DNA of 64,000 bases, from the NCBI GenBank assembly GCA_035295745.1, contig DATGIL010000043.1, positions 1 to 64,000 on the forward strand, given 5' to 3'. The notes under the pieces were generated by a model, which did no database searches, was not told the origin of the DNA, and saw nothing but the letters and a program-made list of their open reading frames with translations. The stretch comes from JAIQFL01 sp035295745 (GTDB taxonomy: Bacteria > Acidobacteriota > Terriglobia > Bryobacterales > Bryobacteraceae). A program made the position numbers and the translations under genes. Positions 17,543 through 26,439 of the stretch are shown in pieces (positions within the stretch are counted from its first letter, which is position 1; every line of letters begins with the position of its first letter).

Positions 17543-18232
17543 ATGCGTTTCCTGGCACTGGCAACTGATTACGACGGCACGTTGGCTGAGGACGGGGAAG
17601 TAAGTGCCCCCACAGTGGGGGCTTTACAACGGCTACGTGATTCCGGACGGAAGGCCATCCTGGTGACCGGGCGTGAACTGCCGGAACTTCTTTGGATCTT
17701 CCCTGAAGTAGAGCTGTTCGATGTCGTAGTAGCGGAAAATGGCGCGCTACTTTACTTTCCTGGCGAGCGGAGGGAGGAGCCTTTGGCGGAACCGCCACCG
17801 GTCCGCTTTCTGCGGACGCTGCGGGAACACGGTGTTGCGCCGCTCAGTATCGGCCGTGCAATCATCGCAACCACAGAGAACCAAAGCGCCGCAATCCTGG
17901 ATACGATCCACTCCCTGGGGCTCGATCTGCAGGTGATTTTTAATAAGGGTTCGGTGATGGTGCTGCCGTCCGGGGTAAACAAGGCGACGGGACTCGAGGC
18001 GGCGCTGCATCACCTCGGAATCCCGGCTTCGCAAGTAGTGGGTGTGGGCGATGCCGAGAATGATCATCCGCTGCTGCGCGCCTGCGGCTTGGGTGTTGCG
18101 GTCGCCAACGCGCTTCCTGCCTTAAAGGAAAGGGCAGACATCGTAACGCGCGGACGCGCGATGGACGGTGTGATGGAAGTCATCGAGGGCATGTTGACTA
18201 ACGATCTGGCCGAGGTTTGTCCGGTTCGCTAG
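17543..18232 (+). CDS. HAD-superfamily phosphatase (Cof/sugar-phosphatase type)
   Basis: A 229-residue HAD hydrolase. Motif I is DYDGTLAEDG (nucleophile Asp9, acid/base Asp11), motif II is VTGRE, and motif IV is GVGDAENDHPLL near the end. The cap inserted between motifs II and III places it in the HAD-IIB (Cof, sucrose-phosphatase-like) group. Substrates in this group are phosphorylated sugars or cofactors and cannot be chosen from sequence. It lies 88 bp after menG and may be in its own unit. Confidence 0.88.
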   Translation: MRFLALATDYDGTLAEDGEVSAPTVGALQRLRDSGRKAILVTGRELPELLWIFPEVELFDVVVAENGALLYFPGERREEPLAEPPPVRFLRTLREHGVAPLSIGRAIIATTENQSAAILDTIHSLGLDLQVIFNKGSVMVLPSGVNKATGLEAALHHLGIPASQVVGVGDAENDHPLLRACGLGVAVANALPALKERADIVTRGRAMDGVMEVIEGMLTNDLAEVCPVR

Positions 18233-18293
18233 GCGGTGCACGAAAAGACTTCGAGGTGCACTTTGTGCATACCCGTGGCATGATAATTCCCAT

Positions 18294-18728
18294 ATGGGGA
18301 AGTTCTTGCTTGCCGCCGCGCTGCTGGCGTCTGCGATCTGCGCGCAAACGCCCGCCGTCTCCTTGAATGAACTGGAAAAAGAGTTTCAGGAGTCGATGGC
18401 CGGCGTCACTCTCCAGGGCCAGTCGACACGGGACGGCGCACCCGGTCTGAGTGAAGACAAATACAAGATCGAGAAAGTGCAGAAGACCGGCGACGACCAG
18501 TGGACGATCTTCGCCCAGGTCGAGATGCGGGGCCAGACGATGACGGTTCCGCTACCGCTGCAGGTAAAATGGGCCGGCGATACGCCCGTGATCACGCTCA
18601 CCGATCAAGCCTTGCCCGGCATGGGAACCTATACGGCGCGCGTCGTGGTGTATCGCGGTCAGTATGCGGGAACCTGGAGCGGCAAGACCGGCGGCGGGAA
18701 AGTGTTCGGCCGCGTAGTGAAGAATTGA
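18294..18728 (+). CDS. Small secreted protein of unknown function
   Basis: A 144-residue protein with a textbook signal peptide (KFLLAAALLASAICAQ, cleavage after residue 17). The mature part begins with a short helix (LNELEKEFQESM) and continues as alternating beta strands with several glycines near the end (GTWSGKTGGGKVFG). I recognise no family. It may be a lipocalin-like or immunoglobulin-like exported domain. It converges with the MBL hydrolase gene, 18 bp apart. Confidence 0.7.
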   Translation: MGKFLLAAALLASAICAQTPAVSLNELEKEFQESMAGVTLQGQSTRDGAPGLSEDKYKIEKVQKTGDDQWTIFAQVEMRGQTMTVPLPLQVKWAGDTPVITLTDQALPGMGTYTARVVVYRGQYAGTWSGKTGGGKVFGRVVKN

Positions 18729-18746
18729 GATCCCGGCGATATCGGA

Positions 18747-19631
18747 TTATTCCGCGTACACGCTTTTGACGAATCCGGCCACGCTATTGATGGGCCAACC
18801 GGCATACTTTGCCTTGAACTCCGTCGTGAGTTGCTTACCGGCGTCATCCGCGCTTACGCCTTGCCGTTTCAGCTCGAGCGAACGATTGCGCAAATCGGCG
18901 ATGAACGCCTTTTCCTGCGCGACCATTGTCCCGTCACCGATGGCGCTATGATCTGGCAGCACGTGGAGCGCTCCCAGTTTCGCCACTTCATCCAATACCG
19001 CGATCCAGCTTGCGGGCGTTCCGCCTTGGCCGAAGATGTTGGGCACCACGCGATTCTGGACGACGTCGCCCGAAATCAGGGTCTTGTCGGGATCGACGAA
19101 TACCAGCTCGTCTCCTTTCGTATGCGCACCGCCGAACCAAAGCAGGCGGGCTTTGACACCGCCGCCGAGATCGAGCACGCGCTCTTTGTCGAACGTCTCG
19201 TCGGGAGGGCGCAGCTTTACGTTGGCCAGCAGTTCCTTTTGCTGCTCGCTGCGGCCCGCGAACATCTGGATCATCTCCTCGCCGTGTTGATTCATCTCGT
19301 CCTGCTGCACTTTGTCGCGAATCAGAATGGTGCCGGCGGGAAAGCCCGGTTCGCCCGCGGCATGCTCGGGATGGAAATGGGTGGTAGTCAAGTAGAGCTT
19401 GTTCTGCGGGGCGAGGCGCTTTGCCACCTTCGCAATGGTGGCTCCATTGCGCGGCCCGAGTCCTGTATCGACAACCAGCGTGGCATTCGCGCCGACGACG
19501 ATGCCGATATTCGGAAATCCCATGATCGCCCAGACGTGGTCGGATACTTTGACGGTGTCTTCTCCCAGAATCGGCTGGTTCTGGGCGCATAGCGGGACAA
19601 GCAGCAGGAGGAACGCGGAGAGGAACTTCAT
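18747..19631 (-). CDS. Secreted metallo-beta-lactamase-fold hydrolase with HxHxEH motif
   Basis: A 294-residue MBL-fold protein with signal peptide (KFLSAFLLLLVPLCAQ). The fold is recognised by VVDTGLGPRNG, THFHPEHAAG (residues 84-93), GGAHTKGDELVF, ISGDVV and LPDHSAIGD. The metal motif reads His85-x-His87-x-Glu89-His90, with Glu where the family almost always has Asp. This could weaken one of the two metal sites. It acts in the periplasm or outside; the substrate is unknown. Antibiotic resistance should not be inferred from the fold. Confidence 0.88.
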   Translation of the reverse strand: MKFLSAFLLLLVPLCAQNQPILGEDTVKVSDHVWAIMGFPNIGIVVGANATLVVDTGLGPRNGATIAKVAKRLAPQNKLYLTTTHFHPEHAAGEPGFPAGTILIRDKVQQDEMNQHGEEMIQMFAGRSEQQKELLANVKLRPPDETFDKERVLDLGGGVKARLLWFGGAHTKGDELVFVDPDKTLISGDVVQNRVVPNIFGQGGTPASWIAVLDEVAKLGALHVLPDHSAIGDGTMVAQEKAFIADLRNRSLELKRQGVSADDAGKQLTTEFKAKYAGWPINSVAGFVKSVYAE

Positions 19632-19914
19632 GTTGATCAGGGTATACCAAACGGCAGGGCAAGGGGCTACAGGTCAGGTCCGCTCTGTAGGTCTGCTGGT
19701 CGCGGACCGGTCACACAGAAGCCGAGACCGGACGGGCGGTGAACGCAACGCCGGCCGCTTCCCGCTCCGCCACTGAGTGCGGTCCGGGTTGGGCTTCCCG
19801 CGCTCTCCAATTGCGTTTCCCTCCAGGATCGCGTTCGGCCTTCCCTGGTCAAATTCTTACAATACCCGCCGTGGGGGAATCGGCGAGAATGCAGTAGGAG
19901 AGGACACCAAAATT

Positions 19915-20340
19915 ATGACATCAGCGAAAAATGGACCGGCCGTCATCGTTACCTGTTTGCGCTATCGCAATGCGCCAGCGGCGATTGACTGGTTGTGTGG
20001 TGCATTCGGATTCGAGCGGCAACTGGTGGTGCCGGGAGAGAATGGCACGATTGCGCACGCGCAACTCACTTTCGGAAACGGCATGATCATGTTGGGATCG
20101 GTGCACGACAACGAATACGGACGCCTGGTCAAACAGCCCGATGAGATCGGCGGCGCCTCCACGCAGACCGCCTACGTGATCGTGCCCGACGCAGACGCTC
20201 ACTACCAGCGCGCCAAAGCGGCCGGCGCTCAGATCCTGATCGACATTAAGGATGAGGCTTACGGCGGCCGCGGCTACACGTGCCGCGACGTCGAGGGGCA
20301 CATCTGGACCTTCGGAACATACGACCCCTGGCACGAATAG
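19915..20340 (+). CDS. VOC-superfamily (glyoxalase/bleomycin-resistance-like) protein
   Basis: A 141-residue protein starting at the ATG of MTSAKNGPAV with AGGAG about 15 bases upstream. The region before it is non-coding although open. Two beta-alpha-beta-beta-beta modules are visible: AAIDWLCGAFGFE...IAHAQLTFGNGMIMLGS and DADAHYQRAKAAGAQIL...DVEGHIWTFGTY. The ending RDVEGHIWTFGTYDP is typical of the PhnB/YycE-like subgroup. Function within the superfamily (isomerase, dioxygenase or binding protein) is not predictable. Confidence 0.88.
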   Translation: MTSAKNGPAVIVTCLRYRNAPAAIDWLCGAFGFERQLVVPGENGTIAHAQLTFGNGMIMLGSVHDNEYGRLVKQPDEIGGASTQTAYVIVPDADAHYQRAKAAGAQILIDIKDEAYGGRGYTCRDVEGHIWTFGTYDPWHE

Positions 20341-20350
20341 CGAGCGAATT

Positions 20351-21577
20351 CTATTCGGCACCCGGCAAGGACCTGCTCAATCGCACCACCGTCTCGACAT
20401 GAAAGGTCTGGGGAAAGAGATCGACGAGCACCAACTCGTCGACCCGGTAACCGGCTGCCAACAGGGCCGCCAGGTCGCGCGCCAACGTTGCCGGATCGCA
20501 CGAGACGATGGTTAATTGCCGTGGCGCGAGATCGCACAATCTCTGCACCACGGCCTTCCCCAGGCCGGCGCGCGGCGGATCGGCCAACACGAAATCCGGC
20601 GCCTTCTCGATCGCGGCCAGATACGCTTCCACCTGGCGCTGTTCGGTCTTGATGTTCGCCAGACCTGCCCGTTGCGCATTGAATTCGAGATCGCGCACCG
20701 CGGTTGACCCGGACTCCACTGCCGTTACCTTCCCAAATCGCTGCGCCAACGGCAGCGAAAAGAGCCCGACTCCCGCGTAGAGATCGAGAGCGGTCTCGCC
20801 CTCGGCGGCAGACAGGGCGGCTTCCACCAATGGATCCGATAAGAAGCGATTCACCTGAAAAAACGAATTGCCGCTCACTCGAAAGCGGCCCTGATAATCC
20901 AGCGCGCCATCGGCCATGCCCGGAATGCTCTCCATGCACCAATCAAAAAAGCGCCGGGCCACGGGGCGGTCCGTTTCCTGCACGTTCAACTGTACCTGCT
21001 GCTCGTCGGTGAAGATCTCGAAAGAGCGGACGAAATTCGGCCAGCGCGGTTTCCGCGCCATCCCCGCCAGGATGCCGATCACTTCGTTTAGCTTCGGCGA
21101 CGCGATGGGGCACTTCTCCACCGCGCAAAGCTTGTGGGACCGCGCTTCCCAGTAGCCGATGCGCCGCTGAAATGCGTGCAACTGAACCCGGTTGCGGTAT
21201 CCCCAAGGTTCGCCTGCCACGACGCGAATTTCTCCGGGCAGTTCGATCTTGCCGAGGCGGCGCAGCTCTTCCGCCAGGATCGCGCGCTTCGCCGAGAGCT
21301 GAAAGGCGTAGTCTGCATGCTGGTAGTGGCATCCCCCGCAACGTCCGAAATATGGGCAGGGCGCCGTGACTCTTTCTGCTGCAGCGTCCAACACTTCGCG
21401 CGTTCGGGCACGCACCAGGCCGGGCTTCTCGCTCTCTGCCTCGACGCGAACGCGCTCTCCGGGAAGCACGTAGGGCGTGAACACGACCCGGCCGTCCAAA
21501 CGGGACAGCCCGTCACCGCCGTAGATCAGCTTCTCCACCGTCACTTCGAAATTGCTTACGATAGAAGTTACTCCCAT
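20351..21577 (-). CDS. rlmD: 23S rRNA (uracil-5-)-methyltransferase, RlmD/RumA-like
   Basis: A 408-residue enzyme of the TrmA/RlmD family that makes 5-methyluridine in RNA with SAM. The N-terminal TRAM domain (about residues 8-60) is followed by an iron-sulfur site with Cys74, Cys80, Cys83 and Cys156 (CPYFGRCGGC plus CP). The SAM site is LDLYAGVGLFSLPLA, and the catalytic block LADPPRAGLGKAV plus IVSCDPATLARDL carries nucleophile Cys360. The paralogues RlmC and RlmCD share this layout, so the exact uridine is uncertain. It is divergent from trpS, only 8 bp between the two starts. Confidence 0.9.
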   Translation of the reverse strand: MGVTSIVSNFEVTVEKLIYGGDGLSRLDGRVVFTPYVLPGERVRVEAESEKPGLVRARTREVLDAAAERVTAPCPYFGRCGGCHYQHADYAFQLSAKRAILAEELRRLGKIELPGEIRVVAGEPWGYRNRVQLHAFQRRIGYWEARSHKLCAVEKCPIASPKLNEVIGILAGMARKPRWPNFVRSFEIFTDEQQVQLNVQETDRPVARRFFDWCMESIPGMADGALDYQGRFRVSGNSFFQVNRFLSDPLVEAALSAAEGETALDLYAGVGLFSLPLAQRFGKVTAVESGSTAVRDLEFNAQRAGLANIKTEQRQVEAYLAAIEKAPDFVLADPPRAGLGKAVVQRLCDLAPRQLTIVSCDPATLARDLAALLAAGYRVDELVLVDLFPQTFHVETVVRLSRSLPGAE

Positions 21578-21585
21578 CTCTCACC

Positions 21586-22569
21586 ATGAAAACACGAGTC
21601 TTTTCCGGTATGCAGCCGACCGGAAATCTTCACATCGGAAACTATCTGGGCGCACTCAAGAACTGGGTCCGCATTCAGCGCGACTACGAATGTATTTTCT
21701 GCATCGTCGATTTACACGCGATCACGAATTATCAGGATCCCGCCGAACTGCGCTCTAAAATCGAGGAGATCGCCGCGCTGTATCTGGCTGCCGGAATCGA
21801 TCCCGAAGAGTGCGCCATTATGGTTCAATCCGCTGTTCCCGCCCACGCTGTTCTGGCGTGGATGCTTACCTGCGTTACGCCGGTGGGCTGGCTGGAGCGC
21901 ATGACCCAGTATAAGGCCAAGGCGGCGAAGCAGGAGTCCGTTGGCGACGGCCTGCTGCAATATCCTGTGCTGATGGCCGCCGACATCATGCTCTACCAGG
22001 CGGGAATCGTCCCCGTGGGCGAGGACCAGGCGCAGCATCTCGAACTGACCCGCGATATCGCGCAACGCTTCAACTCGCTCTACGGAGACACGTTCGTCGT
22101 GCCGGGTACCAGCTTGCCTTCAGTTGGGGCGCGCGTGATGGGGCTCGACGATCCCACGCAGAAGATGAGCAAGTCGGCGACCGGGGCGAATCACGCGGTA
22201 GCGCTGCTGGACCCGATCGATAAGGTCCGCAAGACCATCATGCGGGCCACCACTGATTCCAACCCGTCGGTCGATTTCGAGACCGCAGGCCCGGGCGTGC
22301 TGAATCTGCTGTCCATCTACCAGGCGTTCTCGAACGTGACCGACGAGGAACTGAAGCAGCGCTTTACCGGGATGCGCTACGGTGACTTGAAGAAGAACGT
22401 AGCGGAGATGGTGATTTCCCACCTGGAACCTTTTCAGCAGCGGTACCGGCAAATCACCGCCGAGCCGGGTTACGTTTCAGAGACACTGCGGAAGGGCGCC
22501 GAGCGGGTTGCGCCGATCGCCAATGCCACAGTGCGCACGGTGAAAGAACGTATGGGCTTGCACGTATAG
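21586..22569 (+). CDS. trpS: Tryptophanyl-tRNA synthetase
   Basis: A 327-residue class Ic synthetase that charges tRNA(Trp). Signature HIGH variant HIGN at residues 16-19 (in GNLHIGNYLGALKNW) and KMSKS at about 193-197. VLMAADIMLYQAGIVPVGEDQ is the tryptophan-site block. The length matches the bacterial family. Its start is 8 bp from the divergent rlmD start, so the two promoters must lie inside the opposite genes or the coupling is very tight. Confidence 0.97.
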   Translation: MKTRVFSGMQPTGNLHIGNYLGALKNWVRIQRDYECIFCIVDLHAITNYQDPAELRSKIEEIAALYLAAGIDPEECAIMVQSAVPAHAVLAWMLTCVTPVGWLERMTQYKAKAAKQESVGDGLLQYPVLMAADIMLYQAGIVPVGEDQAQHLELTRDIAQRFNSLYGDTFVVPGTSLPSVGARVMGLDDPTQKMSKSATGANHAVALLDPIDKVRKTIMRATTDSNPSVDFETAGPGVLNLLSIYQAFSNVTDEELKQRFTGMRYGDLKKNVAEMVISHLEPFQQRYRQITAEPGYVSETLRKGAERVAPIANATVRTVKERMGLHV

Positions 22570-22601
22570 CGGCAGAGCCGGCCTGTGCAAGTCCGAGTCG
22601 C

Positions 22602-23915
22602 ATGCTCGCCTCTTACCTGAACCTGCTGCGCGCCAATCGTAACTTCCGCCTCCTATGGATGGCGCAGGTAGTGAGCGAGCTGGGCGATTGGTTCTACAAT
22701 CTCGCCGTCATCAACCTGCTCCTCGAGCTGACCCACAATCGCGCGCAATCGGTGGGGCTGGCGATTGTGCTGCAAGTGCTGCCGATGACGTTTACGGCGC
22801 CCACGGCAGGCGTCATCAACGACCGCATCAGCCGGCGCGCCATCATGATCGGTGCGGATGTCGCGCGCTTCTTCATTGTGCTCGGCATGCTGCTGGTGCG
22901 CACCCCGAGCCTGGTTTGGGTGATCTATCCGTTGCTCCTGCTGGAGACCATCGGCTCGTCATTCTTTGAGCCGGCTCACAGCGCGGTGATCCCGAATATT
23001 GTCAACGAGGAGGAAATCCTCACCGCCAATGCACTTTCTGCGGTCACATGGTCATTCTGTCTGGCTGCCGGTGCGTCGCTTGGTGGGCTGGTGGCGGTGC
23101 TGCTGGGTCGCGATGCCGTCTTCATCATCAACGCGCTTTCCTTCCTGGGGTCGGCATGGCTGATACGCCGGATGAACTTTCACGAACCGCATACGGCCGG
23201 TCGTCCGCCTTTACGCGCCCGCGACCTGGTGGACTTCACGCCTGTGGTGGAAGGCGCGCGCTACATTGGTGCCGACCGGCGCCTTTTTTCCACCGTCTTT
23301 GTCAAAGCTGGAGGCGGACTCCTGGGCGCGAACAACGTGCTGCTTCCCCTGATCGGCGCGAGCATCTTTCCCCCGGGATTCCACGGCCTCGACCAGAGCC
23401 GTGTCGCCATGCTGGGGATGAGCCTGCTGATGGGCGCGCGCGGTGTGGGTGCGCTGCTGGGACCTCTGGTCGCCGGGCGATGGGCCGGCAGCCGCGAGTC
23501 GCGCCTGCGCTACGGCATCCTCGCGGGATTCCTGCTGGCTGGCGGCGGTTATGTTCTGCTGGGTTGCTCGACTTCGATTGCGGTCGCCATCTTCATGGTG
23601 ATTCTGGCCCATTCCGGAGGCTCCACGAATTGGGTCTTCTCCACGACCCTGCTGCAAGTCTGCACGACGGATCGCTTTCGCGGGCGGGTGTTCGCCGCCG
23701 AATATGGGCTTTGCATGCTGGCCATCTCCGCCAGCAGTTACTTCGCGGGAGTCGCTATCGACCTCGGCACGTCGGCGCGCTCGTTCGCCATCCTGATCGG
23801 CCTGGTCATGCTGATCCCCGCCGGAGCGTGGGCTGCCACTTTGGCCGCGGGGCGCCGCATCACGTCACAGGGGCCGCCAGGCGCGCCTTCCACTCCTCCA
23901 GAATCGCCGCCGTAG
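22602..23915 (+). CDS. MFS transporter, DHA3-like
   Basis: A 437-residue 12-span transporter of the major facilitator superfamily. It begins NRNFRLLWMAQVVSELGDWFYNLAV, where the LLWxxQxxSxxGDW pattern is typical of the drug:H+ antiporter-3 (MefA/EntS-like) group. GVINDRISRRAIMIGADVAR is the intracellular loop 2-3 motif. The exported compound is unknown. It lies 32 bp after trpS. Its 3' end overlaps the convergent deoC gene by 56 bp, so the two transcripts are complementary there. Confidence 0.88.
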   Translation: MLASYLNLLRANRNFRLLWMAQVVSELGDWFYNLAVINLLLELTHNRAQSVGLAIVLQVLPMTFTAPTAGVINDRISRRAIMIGADVARFFIVLGMLLVRTPSLVWVIYPLLLLETIGSSFFEPAHSAVIPNIVNEEEILTANALSAVTWSFCLAAGASLGGLVAVLLGRDAVFIINALSFLGSAWLIRRMNFHEPHTAGRPPLRARDLVDFTPVVEGARYIGADRRLFSTVFVKAGGGLLGANNVLLPLIGASIFPPGFHGLDQSRVAMLGMSLLMGARGVGALLGPLVAGRWAGSRESRLRYGILAGFLLAGGGYVLLGCSTSIAVAIFMVILAHSGGSTNWVFSTTLLQVCTTDRFRGRVFAAEYGLCMLAISASSYFAGVAIDLGTSARSFAILIGLVMLIPAGAWAATLAAGRRITSQGPPGAPSTPPESPP

Positions 23916-24591
23916 CAGTGGTCGCGATCTTCGCACAGCCCCCTTCGTACGCCGGCAGAATCTCGGCGACGGTGCGAAATCCGCCTTCCGCCTCGATGGC
24001 GATCTCTTCGGGCAGATACTTGCGCAGCAGCCGCACATCATCGGCAGTGTAGCCCGAGGGAGCGAAGCCCGTTGACGTCTTGACGAAATCCACCTCCGCG
24101 CGCTCGCAGCAGCGACAGGCGATAATCTTCAACTCCTCAGTCAGGTAGGCAGTCTCCAGCGTCACCTTGAGTATCGCGCCCTCTTTGTGGCAGGCCTCCG
24201 ACATCTGGCTCAACTCCGACTGCACATGTTGAAACTCGCGCGAGACCAGCTTCGCGATGGCTATCACCAGGTCGATCTCCTTAGCCCCGCGACGTAACAG
24301 GTCGCGAGTTTCGAAGAGCTTGGTCGCGGTACTTTGCGATCCGTGAGGAAATCCCGAGACGCTGCCTGCCTTCACCAGCCCGTTTCCCAACGTGCGGACG
24401 GCGAGATCGATATCGCACGGCCGCACCGTTACCGAGGCGACCCCGTAGCGCTTCGCCAATTCCAGTTCTTCCACGACGTGGGCCATCGCGAGATCGGGCT
24501 TGAGCAGCGTGTGGTCAATCAGCTTTGCGAAATCGTCGTAGCTGACCAGAGGAGCCTGCGGCTGGGGTTCCATACGGGACCAGTCTATCAA
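23860..24591 (-). CDS. deoC: Deoxyribose-phosphate aldolase (DeoC), variant catalytic residue
   Basis: A 243-residue class I aldolase cleaving 2-deoxyribose-5-phosphate to acetaldehyde and glyceraldehyde-3-phosphate. LIDHTLLKPD, GFPHG, KEIDLVI (Asp107) and VDFVKTSTGF (Schiff-base Lys171) are all present. The second catalytic lysine, in the KAxGGIR motif, is replaced: the sequence reads IEAEGGFRT with Glu200. Known DeoC enzymes need that lysine for full activity, so the protein may be weak or have a changed reaction. The ATG six codons downstream is an alternative start. Confidence 0.88.
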   Translation of the reverse strand: MIDWSRMEPQPQAPLVSYDDFAKLIDHTLLKPDLAMAHVVEELELAKRYGVASVTVRPCDIDLAVRTLGNGLVKAGSVSGFPHGSQSTATKLFETRDLLRRGAKEIDLVIAIAKLVSREFQHVQSELSQMSEACHKEGAILKVTLETAYLTEELKIIACRCCERAEVDFVKTSTGFAPSGYTADDVRLLRKYLPEEIAIEAEGGFRTVAEILPAYEGGCAKIATTATAAILEEWKARLAAPVT

Positions 24592-24638
24592 GGAGGGAAA
24601 AGACGAAGGGACGGGCAGATCGGCGGGACGAAAGCAGA

Positions 24639-25583
24639 TTACTTCTTTTTCTTCGTGCCTCCCTTGGGGGAGGCGGCGCCGGCCCTCGGCACGGCGCAGC
24701 CAAGTCCCATGGACTTCAGTTGATCACAAGCCTTGTTGGACAGATCGTTGCGCGGAAAGCGCTGGATCAATTGGCGGAACTGATTGCCGGCATCGGTGCG
24801 GCGGCCGAGTTTGATCAGTGCCTGACCCCTGCCAAACATCGCGTCGGGAATCTTGTTGTTGTCGGGCGCGTTGACTACGAGATCGTACTCCTTCACGGCA
24901 TTCTCGTAATCGCCTTGTGACGCGTGAATGGACGCAATGTAATACTGCGCGTTGGGCGCCAGATCGGTGTTGCCGTACCACTTCAGATAGTCGGCGTACT
25001 CCTGCAAGGCCAAGTCGAACTTGCCGCCCATACGGTCGCGATTGGCGTTGTCGTAGAGATCCTTGGAAGAGATCGGTGGCGCTTCCGACCCTCTGGGAGG
25101 CACGCCCCCGCCCGTAGTATCGCCGGTCGGAGGCGGCGCGGCAGGAGGCGTATTGATGAGCTTCACCGCGTTGTTCAGGTCAGTCAACTGGGACTTCAGG
25201 CCGGAAATCATGTTGGTGAGGTCGGAAACGGCCTGTTGCACGGTGCGCATATCGGTGGACATCTGGTCCATGCGGGAACTCAATCCCACCACGGGAGTCA
25301 CCACCTTGCTCTCCTGGTCGCGCAGGCTCTGCTGCATGTTGCTCTGGATTACGGCCACCGCCCGGCTAGCCTCATTGGCGGAATTCACTGATTGTTGGAC
25401 CAGCACCTGCAGCGCGCTGAACTTTTCGTCCTGGGTGCGCTGCATCGCTTTGACCATGTCCTGCAGCGTGGCGACGTCCCGCTGCAGTTCGAGGATTTCC
25501 TTACTTGCGCCAGACGATCGCGACGGAGAGAGCGTCAGCACCGCCGCGGCGACTACCCCGTAAACCCAAAAACGTCGGAACAT
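24639..25583 (-). CDS. cpoB: Tol-Pal cell division coordinator CpoB/YbgF-like
   Basis: Last gene of the tol-pal cluster. The start is the ATG of MFRRFWVYG, giving a signal peptide (VVAAAVLTLSPSRSSGA). Residues about 30-150 form a coiled coil (EILELQRDVATLQDMVKAMQ). A proline-rich linker (TPPAAPPPTG) follows, then TPR repeats (LYDNANRDRMGGKFDLALQE, AQYYIASIHASQGDYENAV, MFGRGQALIKLGRRTDAG). This is the CpoB/YbgF plan, a periplasmic partner that couples Tol to peptidoglycan synthesis. The C-terminus ends in a lysine run. Confidence 0.9.
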   Translation of the reverse strand: MFRRFWVYGVVAAAVLTLSPSRSSGASKEILELQRDVATLQDMVKAMQRTQDEKFSALQVLVQQSVNSANEASRAVAVIQSNMQQSLRDQESKVVTPVVGLSSRMDQMSTDMRTVQQAVSDLTNMISGLKSQLTDLNNAVKLINTPPAAPPPTGDTTGGGVPPRGSEAPPISSKDLYDNANRDRMGGKFDLALQEYADYLKWYGNTDLAPNAQYYIASIHASQGDYENAVKEYDLVVNAPDNNKIPDAMFGRGQALIKLGRRTDAGNQFRQLIQRFPRNDLSNKACDQLKSMGLGCAVPRAGAASPKGGTKKKK

Positions 25584-25606
25584 CTTGATTTCTCCTGCTT
25601 GTGAAC

Positions 25607-26413
25607 CTATTGGCCGGGTGAGAAGTGTACGCGCCGGTTCTTCTGCCAGCACGCTTCAGTCGACTCCCCACATTGCGGCCGTTCCTTGCCGTAGCTGATC
25701 GTCTTGATCCGATCCGCCGGAACGCCCAGTTGGACCAGAAAATCCTTGGCCGCACTGGCACGCCGGTCACCCAAACCCAGATTGTACTCCGCGGAGCCGC
25801 GCTCGTCGCAGTGCCCTTCCAAAACGATAGAAGACCCGGGGAAATCGGTGAGGATTCCTTTCAACGCCTGCGCATCGCGGTTCAAGGTATCCCGCGCTTC
25901 GCCATCGATATCGGTCTTGTCGTAATCGAAGTAGATATCCTGCAGGTCCGTTTCGAGGCGGCGATCCAGCGGCACGGCGCCTCCTGTGCCGGTATTCGGT
26001 GGAGGCGGAGCCATCGGCGAAGTCACCGACACAATCGCCGAGGCAGTTGTATTACCGCCTGGACCGGTGGCCGTCAAGGTATAAGTGACCGAATCGCTAG
26101 GGAACACGCGGCGACTGCCGACATTCTGCACCGCTCCGATCCCCTGATCGATGGTCACGCTGGTAACATTGCCGCTGATTTCCCACCGCAAAGTGGAAGA
26201 CTGGCCGCGCTGAATCGACGTCGGCTCCGCGGTGAACTGCGCGATCACGGGAGCAGGTCCGCCGACATTCGGATTGCTCGGCACAGGGCGCTCGTCTGCG
26301 GGCCGCGGAGGCGGTGGGGGCGGCGGGGGCGGCGCTTTCTTCTTGCAACCAGCCGCGAACATCGCCAATAGAAGCGCGATCCCGATGACCGTGATCTTCT
26401 GTTTGCTGAACAT
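25607..26413 (-). CDS. pal: Peptidoglycan-associated lipoprotein Pal (OmpA-like domain)
   Basis: A 268-residue outer membrane lipoprotein. Signal and lipobox end AMFAAGC (Cys23), followed by KKK and a run of nine prolines. An Ig-like segment (SIQRGQSSTLRWEISGNVT) precedes the C-terminal OmpA domain: IYFDYDKTDIDGEA, LEGHCDERGSAEYNLGLGDR and KTISYGKERP. The ERGSAEYN block is the Pal signature for binding meso-diaminopimelate. The inserted Ig-like domain makes it longer than enterobacterial Pal. It follows tolB by 26 bp. Confidence 0.95.
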   Translation of the reverse strand: MFSKQKITVIGIALLLAMFAAGCKKKAPPPPPPPPPRPADERPVPSNPNVGGPAPVIAQFTAEPTSIQRGQSSTLRWEISGNVTSVTIDQGIGAVQNVGSRRVFPSDSVTYTLTATGPGGNTTASAIVSVTSPMAPPPPNTGTGGAVPLDRRLETDLQDIYFDYDKTDIDGEARDTLNRDAQALKGILTDFPGSSIVLEGHCDERGSAEYNLGLGDRRASAAKDFLVQLGVPADRIKTISYGKERPQCGESTEACWQKNRRVHFSPGQ

Positions 26414-26439
26414 GAGCGTTAATCTCCTGAAATGCTAAA

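Noticed and set aside
18747..19631. Beta-lactamase resistance function
   Set aside because: Only the MBL fold is shown; the altered metal motif and lack of lactamase subgroup motifs do not support a resistance claim.
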